In this document: positions 10,230 through 21,500 of the stretch, piece after piece
Layout of the letters: every line of letters starts with the position of its first letter
Position numbering within the stretch: position 1 is the stretch's first letter
Assembly (NCBI GenBank): GCA_036365455.1
Contig: JAWQUS010000017.1
Span: forward strand, 806,001 to 870,000
From: Macrosoma leucophasiata
Lineage: Eukaryota; Arthropoda; Insecta; Lepidoptera; Hedylidae
DNA length: 64,000 nt
Direction of reading: 5' to 3'
Position numbers and translations under genes: made by a program
The notes under the pieces: generated by a model
What the model was told of the DNA's origin: nothing
Seen by the model: only the letters and a program-made list of their open reading frames with translations
The model's database searches: none

Positions 10230-10897
10230 TAAGTGTGCATATGCGAGTATTCCGTAACTATTACAAATTAAAAAAAAACTTTAACTGATATCAAAATTAC
10301 TTTACCTAACGAGTAAAATGACAATAATAACTTATTAGAAATAAAACAAGAAATATACAAAATTTTACACATTAAACAGTTCCATTTATTTAGTCATACA
10401 TTTAGTATGAGATAGTAGAAAGGTTTTAGATTACCGAATCGTGTACGTCGTGCAATTGCTTTAATAACTCCGCAAATTTTAAGACAAGTTTATTTAAAAA
10501 CTGTAAATAGCGCTCGTCATTGTATTGCACAACGAGGACGTCACTTCAAACATCTATGAATACAAAATTTTGTACTTACTAAGAAATAAAATGTATGGGG
10601 GTGTTTAAAAATATACGGAAATAAGCCTAAAAAATTGTTAAATAAAATAAATCTGAAAATTGAAATGAAAATGAATGTTGATCCATTAAATCTATTAATT
10701 CCTATTAAAGTTTTAAATTCAATATGAAGTTTATTAATGATATTATTTTTAATGTAAAATTATTGGATACATCTCATTTTGTTTTTAAAAAGTTATAATT
10801 GTCATATTACTAATTACGTAAAGTACTTTTGATATCAGTTAAAAGTTTTTTTTGATATCTGTAAAAGTTACTGAATAATCGCATGTGCACATTTAAC
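10230..10897. mobile_element. MITE R13, ~670 bp
   Basis: Ends TAAGTGTGCATATGCGAGTA and the complement of TAAATGTGCACATGCGATTA. Both arms also share AACTGATATCAAAA and ACTTTAC further in, giving inverted repeats of about 100 bp. The interior is AT-rich with no transposase. Confidence 0.75.
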
Positions 10898-12290
10898 GAT
10901 TACAGTATGTATAAGGCTACAGTAACCACTTACCATCATTATCAATATTTAAATATATATTTATTTTATTTTACATATTTATTTATGTAGATTATTTTGT
11001 AGGTATATGTATTATTTTATTGAAATAAAACTATTTTTACGGATTTATCTCGCGTATATTAAACTAAAATGATTTTTAAAATCAACCCGACGTTTCGGTC
11101 GCTTTTCAGCTTCCGTGGTCCCGGGCAGACTGAGGTGACATTTGTCTGACAGAAGTTTGAAAAAAATATATGTAGGCTACCTCCATCGATTTCGTAAACG
11201 CCTTGCGTAGCGTTCAGGATTAACACAATAATTACTTATGGTATCTTGAGGTCTTGCAGACTGCTGCGGCTGGGATTTAATCTTGCGTATTATTTTATGT
11301 ATGTACGTATATTCTTATGTCTATGTATATATGATAGTATTATAAGTGTAAACATTTTTGTTTCATTATAAGCATCTCTATTTTTTATTTTTTTTACTAA
11401 TGCCGCTCACCATTTTCTTTTCCATACTTCCAATGGTTGACTGGTAGAGAATGCTTCTAGCGTTAAGTCCGCCATTTGATCCGATATTTATATTGTGGCA
11501 ATAAAGAATAAATAAATAAATGGGAACTGTATACTTAGTTGTTTATTCAATTAATGACATGAAAATATTTTGTAATATAAATGAACATAAAAGTAGATAA
11601 TTATAAATACGTTCTTTAAGCAGTGTTAATAACACGTATTTGATATAGGTACGTGTAGCAATTATGTGGTTCGGTATTCCAGATATAAATGGGATAATTC
11701 AGTTAAAACTTCAGACACTTGATCCAACATTGTGAAAACGAAATATATGATAATTGTATTACTTAAACTTTGACATTGGAGGAAGACTTACACGGGTACT
11801 CATTATGAATATTAAAGGATAAATTAGGACTAGCTGTAATGGTGACTATTTAATTTTCATTCAGTTCAGTCATGAGATATTTTAAAATAGGGAGCCTAGT
11901 ACTTATTATCCGTACAAAAAAAAATAATTAGAAATTAATCGGCCAAAAACTAAGCATAGGTACTTACTTAGTTTAGTATTTGGCCGAATATTTATCTGGC
12001 TAAAACCTCAGTGAATAAAAACACAAAAAAATCAGCCTCAAGTAAATTATTTTTCTTTCCATTTTTTTTTTAGATAAACGTTACATTTTACAATCATTGC
12101 GAATTAAAAATGGAGCGGGTTCCATCACCCATCATCGATGTGAGCAACGCTTTTGAATTAAATTTATTTTTATGGACGCTAATATTTACGACAACTTCTA
12201 AATTATACATTTTAATCATATTATTATTATATTGTAGGTAATCAATACATAAGACAAGAAAAATCAAGTGTTTCTACGTTAAATATTTTT
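10898..12290. other. AT-rich non-coding stretch
   Basis: No gene supported. 11060-11170 carries a repeat-like block (CCCGACGTTTCGGTCGCTTT) often seen in insect repeats. 11480-11520 ends in an AAATAAATAAATAAAT tail, suggesting a LINE 3' end. Confidence 0.4.
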
Positions 12291-12294
12291 ACAA

Positions 12295-12390
12295 AAAAAC
12301 CATCACCACGCTTGGCATGCGGATTGGCGGTTGCAGCGGCAGCAGTTTTATTGCAGGACGCTGCTGCCCCCTTCCCCGTTTGACGGTCAT
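12295..12390 (+). repeat. R11 repeat fragment
   Basis: Shares CGGCATGCGG/TTGGCATGCGGATT and GACGCTGCTG blocks with 39318-39510. 12440-12890 beside it shows nothing assignable. Confidence 0.5.
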
Positions 12391-12892
12391 TGTTTGATTG
12401 AACAACGGTACTAGCAAATTCTCCTTTATTAAAAATGCTGTTTTTTTGTAACACGTCTTTAGAAAATAGCGAGTATGCAAACCTTTAAATTGAAACAAAA
12501 AATAATATTCAAACCTATCTTACTGTTCACACACACAACAAAATCACTACTTTTATTTCAAACCAAGACTACTCTGCGTATGTCTCTGTTATAAAAATAA
12601 TACTATCTCGATAAATATCAATCCGAAGATTTTATCTTCGGGAAATAAACTAAGGAACAGAAAAGGCTGGCTATTTATAGGTATGCTAGAAGGCGAAGTG
12701 CGAGGGGGGAACCGGAGCAGTGTTTATAGTGTAGGTACCCGGATCCCCCCCTTTCTGCACTGAAGTCGGCACCGAGGTGGTTTTAGAGGGTTCAAGTCCC
12801 CCATATCCCGACTCTTCCCCCAAATAGTCGGTTGAATGCAAAGGCATTTCCAGCTCGTAAAAAAAAAGGTTTGCTCATTTATTGGGATATTG

Positions 12893-13090
12893 CTCAGGAT
12901 TCTGTACGCTCCGAACCAAATCTGGCCGTGTGTAGCGGAGTCCGGCGGACATAATTATTATTAATCAAGTCCGATGCAGCCCGCTCGCTTGCGGCTTGGG
13001 TCGGCGGATTCGATGTGATCCGGTCGTGTGTAGCGAGAGCGGATTTGGTTAGCGGATTTAGTCCGCCGGGCCGAATTCGGACGTGTGTTA
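12893..13090. repeat. R10 GC-rich repeat
   Basis: Contains AGTCCGGCGGACATAATTAT and several variants of CGTGTGTAGCG. An inverted-orientation relative is at 49735-49910. Internal near-inverted blocks suggest a MITE, but clear ends are not visible. Confidence 0.55.
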
Positions 13091-13672
13091 CTACTATTTA
13101 ACTATAAGTCGGAAACACATTTTCTTTCAATTGTTTTGTAGCACCATTCAAAAGATTTTCATCTATACGAAAGTAAGTTTATGTTTGCATCATAATAATA
13201 TTATGTTTGTAACTGTTTCTTTTATAAATAAATAAATTTAAAAAAAAATATCTGTCACCTTTTGAAACCCAAATGCCACAAATCATATTTCGCACTTCCG
13301 GTTATCAAAGTTTATAGATATACTAATTTTATGGCGCATTTGAGTACCTACCAAGTCCAATACAATAAACAATATATCAAGCGACGGCAGTTAATGGCTC
13401 ATTCATAACTCAAGTCTTTTTACAACGTCTTTGTTGACATGCGTTATCGGTAATAGGAAACCTTTTTTGGTTGCACTCGCATTAAGGTGGAGTCGTAATT
13501 TGCAGCACGTGTTGCTTGAAAATAACTGAGGAAAATAGATGTTCATAAATATCTGGTACTTAGATTTGACTGTACCACAAATGTGACGCATAAATATGGT
13601 TACGATCGAATACATTTTTTTTATTATCACGATAATTTTATACAAAAGTAAAACAAAAATAGGTGTGCCAAC

Positions 13673-13867
13673 AGCAGAAAGGTTCTCGAGTGGAGTCCAC
13701 CCACAGCAAAGGCAAGCGCAGCATTGGGCGTCCACCTGCAAGATGGACCGACGACCAAGTGAAGGCTGCTGGTACCCGCTGGATGCACGTCGCTTCCGAT
13801 CGGTCGGCATGGAGGTCATTGGGGGAGGCCTATGTTCAGCAGTGGACGTCCTATGGCTGATATGATG
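13673..13867 (+). mobile_element. RTE-type LINE 3' fragment with target duplication
   Basis: 195 bp encoding the carboxyl end of an RTE-like ORF2 ([19 protein letters not shown] through [13 protein letters not shown], then stop). Flanked by the 12-bp direct repeat AGGTGTGCCAAC at 13661-13672 and 13868-13879. 13091-13660 upstream is unassigned AT-rich sequence. Confidence 0.88.
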
Positions 13868-14043
13868 AGGTGTGCCAACTAGTAGAACACAGACGAAATC
13901 TCGCAGTACTTGTCTAGTATCTTAGATGGCGTGTCAATGGAATAACATCGCACATACGAAGATTTCTTAAGAGTTGCCATATATACAACTGCAGAACGTC
14001 AATCGCTGGGCCGCGGCCCGCCAGGCGCTAACCCTTCGCCTGA

Positions 14044-14277
14044 GGTGCGATCGCCTAATGACGTTGCTATTGTCGTTTTCATTGCTGTCAAATTTTCTAG
14101 TCGATTTGTAGCTCCTTTAAAAGCAATAGTGATAATCGTTTTTATTGCTTTCGAAGGTGAGAAACAAGCGATAATGGTAAATTATTTCGATTATTGTTAT
14201 TTAATTATAGCAAAAATCGACATGAAAATTTGACAGCAATGACAACGACAATAGCAATGTCGATAGGCGGTCGCACC
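14044..14277. mobile_element. MITE R9 with ~60-bp terminal inverted repeats
   Basis: Both ends start GGTGCGAYCGCCTA and share TTGCTATTGTCGTT and CATTGCTGTCAAATTTTC in inverted order. Total 234 bp, no ORF of its own. Flanked by GC-rich sequence unlike the surroundings. Confidence 0.85.
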
Positions 14278-14348
14278 CCGGGTCGGAAAATCCTCTCTTT
14301 TCGTTAAAGGTAACCTAGTGGATATACATTCTCAAGATAATAAATATG

Positions 14349-14425
14349 CGTAAAAATTAGGTACGCAGCATATCTGGATGAACGAAATGATTCTGCAGTG
14401 GGGTCCTAACCTATTATGATATGTC
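14349..14425 (+). repeat. R8 repeat fragment
   Basis: Contains GCAGCATATCTGGATGAACG and AATGATTCTGCAGTGG, shared with 41340, 42984 and 47243. 14426-14985 is unassigned. Confidence 0.65.
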
Positions 14426-14989
14426 AGAAATTATTTTCTCGTTTTCCTTGATTGGAGGTTTATTGGTAGGTATTGTTCTTCACGATTAGCTTGTTTAAGT
14501 GTAGATTTGTCATTTCGCATTGATGAACAAAATTAAATTGGCTGTATCCCATCTGGCCCGGTGACTTGGCCCGGCACCGGGCCATTTGGCTGTCGTACAA
14601 AGGAAACGAATTTCTTTGTCACGTGTTCATTATATCTTCAGATAAATTACCTATTATAATTATTTCCGTGGGCTCAAAATCGTTGCCAGTTTGACGTACA
14701 TTTCACTGTTCAGAAACGAAATTGGCAAGTTCATCATATCATCCGTAGGACTGCTGAACATGGCCTATGTTATTAAAAAAATTGGCAAGTTATTCAATCA
14801 ATAACAATAAGATAAACTGCTTTTTTAAAAGAATTTTAGAAATGGGTATAAATCGGTCGACTAAGTAATAAAAGCTATAGCCTATAGGTATCTAGTACTC
14901 AAGCTGGTACAGCTTAATTATTTCACATTGGTCCATTAGCATTTTTTTAATTGAGGTATTGTTACTATACTTTACAGTATCTGTATTTG

Positions 14990-15055
14990 TATAACGACAC
15001 CCACGACACCGATTTATTTCTAGTGTGGGTACTGTGAGTGTGTGCATATTATATT
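14990..15055 (+). repeat. SINE-C 3' fragment
   Basis: Matches the tail of the SINE at 33776-33989 (CGACACCCACGACACCG and a TGGGTACTGTGAGTG-like segment). Confidence 0.55.
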
Positions 15056-15273
15056 TACTAAAACCAAAATAATCTTTATGAAAAAGCTAAAAAATTCAGT
15101 GTATTTTTGACACTACAAAAACAGAAAAAAAATTGCACTATCGGCTATTGACAACGAATTCGCTATTGCTCTTAGTTTCACTATAGGCGCTTATAACTAC
15201 TTACGTGTTTTAATTTTTGCGAAAACTTTTTATATGAGTGTATCGTTTTATATGAAGATATAATGAATAGAGA

Positions 15274-15660
15274 GAAAAAAATAACAAAAATTGATCCGGA
15301 CGATGTGCCTACGTTTGCAGCGCAAGACTTGAACAAGCTCCCGCCAGTGACGTTTAATCACGTCTATGTCATGCGGCTACTTAAAGATAAAATATTGTAC
15401 TGCTGCAGAAAGTAATTCAAGACAATTTAAGGTAGATAAGATGCCTTGGAAAGGGCTTGCAGGGATTTAAGATCCGAGGTATCGGTGTTGCGCAATAATG
15501 CGACGCCTGCAATTTCACCACCGAGCCGTAATGGGACCGTGCGGCGAAGCGTCGCCGTGCAAGCGAACACCTCACCTGTCAGCAGTTTTAATGCAATAAT
15601 CAAAAGAATAACGAAGAGCAATAAGCAATTGCAAGATAGACCTACAGTATTTTTTTTATG
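15274..15660 (+). pseudogene. Decayed TE-encoded protein fragment (LINE ORF1-like)
   Basis: An open stretch at about 15290-15415 reads IDPDDVPTFAAQDLNKLPPV then TFNHVYVMRLLKDK and stops. A second stretch from 15446 reads ERACRDLRSEVSVLRNN. I associate this layout with ORF1-type proteins that recur in lepidopteran genomes, but this is recollection and not a search. The two parts are broken by stops, and the second runs into SINE-R1. It is treated as a dead fragment. Confidence 0.4.
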
Positions 15661-15780
15661 TGATGAAAGTGGCAAACAAGCATTCAGCTCACATTGATGT
15701 TAAGTGATGACTGCAGCCTATAGAATAGAATAGAATAGAATAGAAAATATTTTTATTTCGAATAGATCTTTACAGATACT
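15650..15780 (-). repeat. SINE-R1 tail piece plus (TAGAA)n
   Basis: 15650-15721 is the 3' end of SINE-R1 in minus orientation. 15722-15745 is a TAGAA pentamer array, as found at the 3' end of some LINEs (complement at 36670-36700). 15780-16370 has no recognisable gene. Confidence 0.7.
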
Positions 15781-16373
15781 TTCAAAACGTCAATAAATCA
15801 TAAACTACCTAGAGCGAATAACCATTACATATATAAAAGAAAAATCATATATATTATATATATTATATAGTAAAGAAAAATCATATATTAATAGTAAATT
15901 AAAAATTAAAATTTAAACTATTTGGTTAAAACATAATAATCATAAAATTTTTCAATTCCTTCAATGATAATAAATGAAGAAAAAGAAAAACTTATTCGTC
16001 AAGATCAATGTTATTCACTTAGCAGAGTTCCAAGTGCAGTCACCACTGAGAAGAACTCCGCTACCCAACAAACTCAGTAAGAGCTCTTTTAAATGAAAGC
16101 TTAAATCTAGTACAGATTATCGTGAAAAATCAAATAATGTCAACGTCCATAGCATAGATGCAAATAAACTGCTATCTACTAAATGTGATGTAGCCCCTGC
16201 AAACCAGAACAGACCAGTCCCCACCAACAGCACCCGTTCACGAGTATGACGCATGTGACAGCCATTGCCCTCCTCGACCATTTTAGAGGGAAGTGAGCAA
16301 CCGGCCACACGACGCCGCCAAAGGCAAAGACATTTAAGCGTGCATGACTGTTCCGGATATGCATACGGCAAAT

Positions 16374-16580
16374 ATAGACACCTACACAAAGACCAAGGTC
16401 AAAATGCAGATGCGTTACCACTCCTGAGGCTTAAGGTGTTATGTCTCTGTGCCGGAAATTACAGGGCCGTGCACCTGACCGGAACACGATAGTGAACACT
16501 ACCATTTAGCGGCAAGTATATAAGTTAATGCGGTGGTGCCTACGCCCGCGAGCTCCGTCACTGGAGCTCTACCACCAGTA
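16374..16580 (-). repeat. SINE-R1, 5' two-thirds
   Basis: Well conserved from the CTACCACCAGT terminus to the GACACCTACACAAAG segment, with a short central deletion. 16581-17170 after it is unassigned and AT-rich. Confidence 0.85.
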
Positions 16581-17170
16581 GAAAGTATTCTACCGTTTCA
16601 AGCTGCAAAACATCTGCAGATATTCTTTAGCCCCGACTCCACCTTGGCTGGCACCGACTCCAAAATTACGGATTTTTAATAGTAAATAGGTACTTATTAA
16701 ACTTTTCAGTAATTACGCTAATTCTTTTTAATGTAGATTTATTTGATATCTTAAAATACTATTTACGGCTTTTAAGTGTAAGTTTAATCTTGTACATTAT
16801 GTATAAGTGGTAAATATAATTAATTTTGAAGTCGGTTTTTATTTTTTTAAATAATTTTTAATTTCCAATCTTTGCTTATAGTACGTCAATATTTTTGAAT
16901 CAATGGTAGAAGGTTTAAAATTGGATAATATGCTTCAGTGTATAATATTTATTAGCTTCCAACAAATTGCGATGTTATTAATATGGTAATTTTGTTGAAG
17001 ATAACCTTTTGATGTGATACACATCTTGAGTTCAGGATTGTTTGAATTCTATAACAGGAGCATGTGTGGAGTAGTCTTTGTTTACACATAGTTCAAGATG
17101 TGTATATTATGCAATTATTAAATACTATTTCTTATTAACTCTTTTTTAACTGATCGTCGTAATAAAGTTA

Positions 17171-17517
17171 AACTAAATAAAGAATCATGGCAAGTTTCAT
17201 ACATTGATTTGTACAAAAAAAGTTAGAAAAAGGTACAAGGTAAAACGGATTAGAAATATTATCTAGGGAACCTAAAGAACATTTTCTGGTATGTAAATTA
17301 TTTTTAAATCACCGGAATAAAAATCGGCTTTCCTTACAACAGCAGAAGCACTCCATACTAAAATTCAATTTCAAACTTTTTATTCCGGAGAGTTAAAAAT
17401 ATTTTTAATATTAGGAAATGTTGTTTAGGTTTACTGGATAATATTTCCATGCGGTTTTACCGTGTACCTTTTTTTCATTTTTTCTGTACAAATCTTGCCA
17501 TGATTCTTTATTTAGTT
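17171..17517. mobile_element. MITE R15, long-arm foldback
   Basis: 347 bp starting AACTAAATAAAGAATCATGG and ending with its complement. The arms remain inverted-repeat for roughly 130 bp. It lies about 1 kb upstream of copy B exon 1. A truncated relative occupies positions 1-110. Confidence 0.82.
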
Positions 17518-17689
17518 ATTGTGTTTTTGTAGCAAACAAGCATGCAATTCATTTTAATTGTAAGGTATTGCAGCGCATAGATGTATACACTAAAACCGAT
17601 TACTAGGCGTAGGTTAGTTTCTACTTCACAATCGGAATACCTACGATAATACTCAACGCTATAATTTGTTGGCATATATGATTAGGTTT

Positions 17690-17822
17690 TTTGTGGGCGT
17701 CTATAGGCTGCAGTCATCACTTAACATCAATGTGAACTGCATGTTTGTTTGTCACTTCCATTACATAAAAAAGGTAATGTAGTGGTGTCTACGCTAGTGA
17801 CCTACACCACTGGAACACCAGT
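17690..17822. repeat. SINE-R1 head-tail rearrangement
   Basis: A plus-oriented 3' half ending in CATTACATAAAAAA (17690-17772) is joined to a minus-oriented 5' end (17773-17822). Confidence 0.75.
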
Positions 17823-18502
17823 CATAATGTGTCAGGTTTTTGTGCCTTAGAGAGCAGGTAAAGGCGTCGGTTCCACCTCTTGTCTCGCTTCGATTGCGTC
17901 AGATTGTCATTTCACTGGGCTACGAGAGCAAATGAATATAGAATGCACCTGTTTTGCACATCTTGTATCGTAGCGTAGTTGATTAGTCTCTGAAGATATT
18001 TGCTAACGACGAATTGCAGTACCTATACCATTGAGATTTATTTGAATTTAAAATGTAAATGTCTTTTGTTGTCATGTAGCTGTCACGGTTTGTGGGATAC
18101 GCCCTGGTGACAAACGGACAGGGGAGTCAGTCAAATCTCACTGATATTTCTAAGTATACTTTGCTAACAGTAAAGTCGTTGTGTGATCCGTGAATATCAT
18201 CTTTAGTCGTATGATTATTACTTACTAAAATCTCAAAAAGGGTTGTACCCTTGAGGTATGTCAATTTTTATAGAAGGCGCAGGACTGATTAATTTAGTTT
18301 ATTTTATTTGCATTTTTTTTTTAAATATTGTTGACAAAGAAAAAAATGCAAAAAATAAACACGTATTATTCGCTCTATTCATCCCTTATTCTGTTTCGAT
18401 ATATGAAAATAAATGTCCCAATGACACTATCAAATGATCCACGTTAGAGTACAGTGGTGATATTATGTGAAGTGTAAGTTTTTTTTTGGATTTAAGGCCA
18501 CA
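17823..18502. other. Upstream region of copy B
   Basis: Should contain the copy B promoter and 5' UTR. No motif can be pinned down. No ORF is credible here. Confidence 0.35.
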
Positions 18503-18533
18503 ATGACAAAACAAATTGAGAATGTTCCGCCTA
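18503..18533 (+). CDS. Copy B exon 1 (start codon micro-exon)
   Basis: Encodes [10 protein letters not shown] plus one base, donor GTAAGT. Joining to exon 2 restores a Lys codon and the KGLGVRH motif. Its identity is supported by the parallel copy A exon 1 (IENVxP). Confidence 0.8.
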
Positions 18534-21500
18534 GTAAGTATTTTTCTTTTTCATTTCATTCATGGTGGACTAGAAAATATGACAATAATTAAATTGAGCT
18601 ATTATACAGCATTAATGAAGCTGTAATCATTGAAATATACAAATTATAGTTATTTTTTAAAAGAGGAGGTAAAAATTAAAAAAGTTTTTGTGATAGTTTT
18701 ATGACATTTTTGTTCTCGCGACTTCCACGACAATATTTTTTTTTACCATTTTGCTGTCGTATATTTTTGTCTACCGTAACATGGTCACTGTCCGAAAACC
18801 AGATACAAAATATCTATTAATGAAAAATACTATATTATTATGGTCTGTCGGACTGTGAACCCCTTAAATATTGAACAATTTCAAAAGAGCTATTGTTCAC
18901 CCCCTACGCAAAGAGAGGGGTGTTATAAGTTTGACCTGTCTGAGTGTGTGTCAGTAGCTTCATCTGTTTGTATCTCTCAAACGGATAGATCAATAACTAC
19001 GTAGTCTTTTTACATTCAAAACCTAACCTATTACGGTAGTTCTTAACTATGTTTGGTCGATATAGCTAAAAAAGATTCCAAGAATTGCCATTTTTTTAAT
19101 GGAAGGCAAACAAGCATGCATCTCACATTGATGTCATGTGAGGACTGCAGCCAGTGGACATCTACATTAAAACCAAAGATCAAAATGGAGATGCGTTACC
19201 ACCCCTGAGACCGAAATTGTTATGACTCTGTGATAGTTATTACTAGGGGTGTAGTTGGCTGTCTGCGTTGCACTTTGTCAGCCGACCTGTTTGAGGTGAC
19301 AAAGGGCAAATAACTCGTCGATAGCTTACAAACTCTTCTTCGGTGGCTCCAAGCGCCACACCCTGGAAACCACGTCGGCTCGTGGGCTAAACCCGGAGGA
19401 GGGGCTCGGGATGAACATCAATCTCGAGTATCTCGGATACCCCCGAGTCTTTGTTGTCTTGGCGGCACAAGGTGCAGAATACCGCGACTGGCAAGACACC
19501 GAGGCAGGTGTAGCAAGGCCTTAAGGCAGCAATAGGGTCTTATTATTGTTTGCCAGACTACTGCATTCAGCTTCCCTCCGGTCGTAGCGATTCTTCGCTC
19601 CATCGGATCAAGGGGGGCATGGACGAGAGAGTGCTCCTGTGGTGTGCGCGTACGCTTGAGCACTAAAATATTTCCTGCGCATCGGACCGTTTCTGTTATA
19701 TGGACTCTGATTTGTTAAAGTCTGATGGCGATGGGCTGAGGTAGAAAGGCGCGGTAAGATGCAAACCGAGTTTTGTCCGAAGTCTGCACATTAGCGGCTC
19801 TGGGGGTGTGACTACATATCGTGGCCGTTTTTTACTGTGAGCCAGAGGGGACACAGTAAATTCGACAGCACCCAGAGTGACAAAGCAGCCCTATTTAGGG
19901 AAGCACTGCTTTCCCCGCTCAGCCGGGGAGGGGGTTAGAAAAGGTATCCTAAACAAATTCTCTCCTCACAACTAGAGGATTGTAGTAACCACGGCTACTT
20001 CCGCATCACAAATACGTGGTCGACGCAGCAAAAAGAATTTACGTAAGACACCAAAAATAACAACAAATATGACATTTGGCGCGTGGAATGTGCGGACTCT
20101 TCTTGACCGTGATGGTAATACTTGCCCAGAACGGAAAACTGCTATTGTAGCGAGAGAACTTCGTCGGTATAATGTTGATGTGGCTGCTATTAGTGAAACA
20201 CACCTTGCCGATGAAGGTGTACTGCTCGAGAATGGTGGTGGTTATACGTTCTACTGGAAGGGGACTGCTGTTTCTGAACCGCGACGGTCAGGTGTAGGAT
20301 TCGCAGTCAAAAATGATATAGCTAAAGACTTGCAGGAATATCCAGAACACATCTCCGATCGACTCACAACCTTGCGTCTTTGTTTAAAAAATAACAATTA
20401 TCTTAATGTCATCAGTGTCTATGCGCCGACGCTGGATAGTCCTGATGACATTAAAGAAAAATTTTACGAACAGCTGACACAATGCCTTCAGAGAATTCAT
20501 ACCAGAGAGAGCATTTTAATTTTGGGAGACTTTAATGCCAGAGTAGGTCGTGATTTTGAAGCCTGGCCTAAAGTTTTAGGCAGACATGGAGTAGGAAATA
20601 TGAACTCTAATGGCCAGCTGCTTCTTTGTTTATGTGCTCAATTCCAACTTGCAATCACAAATACTATGTTTCGCCTTCCTGCTAAGCACAAAACAACGTG
20701 GATGCACCCTAGATCCAAGCACTGGCACCTGCTCGATTACGCTATAGTTCGGCAAGGAGATCTGTCGCAAGTCCTAGTCACCCGTGTTATGCGAGGTGCT
20801 CACTGCTGGACGGACCATCGATTGGTAATCACTAGGCTGCGTCTCAGCATTCGCCGTCCCAGTCGAGCGAGCAAACACAAAGCCATACGATTGAATGTCG
20901 AAAATTTTAAGAATCCCGAGACTAGGAAAGTTTACGCGGAAGCTGTATCTACAAAGATTGCGCCAACGTTTCCTACAACTAGTGATGTCTGTTCTGCTTG
21001 GGAATGTCTGTCCTCGTCTTTACTGGATACTGCAGCTACTACAATAGGTTTGAAATCCCATCTACGTGAAGATTGGTTTGACGAGAATGACAACGTTCTC
21101 ACGGTAGCTATCGCTAAACACCGGAGTATTCTAAGGCGTAACGAAAGCAGTGCGGTGATTAAAGCTAGTGATCATGAATTGCGCAAACTCACGAGGAACA
21201 TCAAAGACAAGTGGTGGCATGACAAGGCGTGTCACATGCAATGGCTAGCTGACAGCAACCAACTTGGGGAATTCTATAATGAGCTTCGTAAACTCCTTAA
21301 TACAATACACATTTTGTTAAGGTGCCACTGAAATCACTTGATGGCAGCTGTCTTATGAATACCAAGGAGGATTTACTTAAGCGTTGGGCAGAGCATTTTA
21401 ATAATCTTTTAAATGTAGATCGAACTGTCGATCTTGCTCACATTAGCGCTCTGCCTCAGCTTCAAACTGCATTCGAACTGGATAAGCCCCTGGGTCGTGC

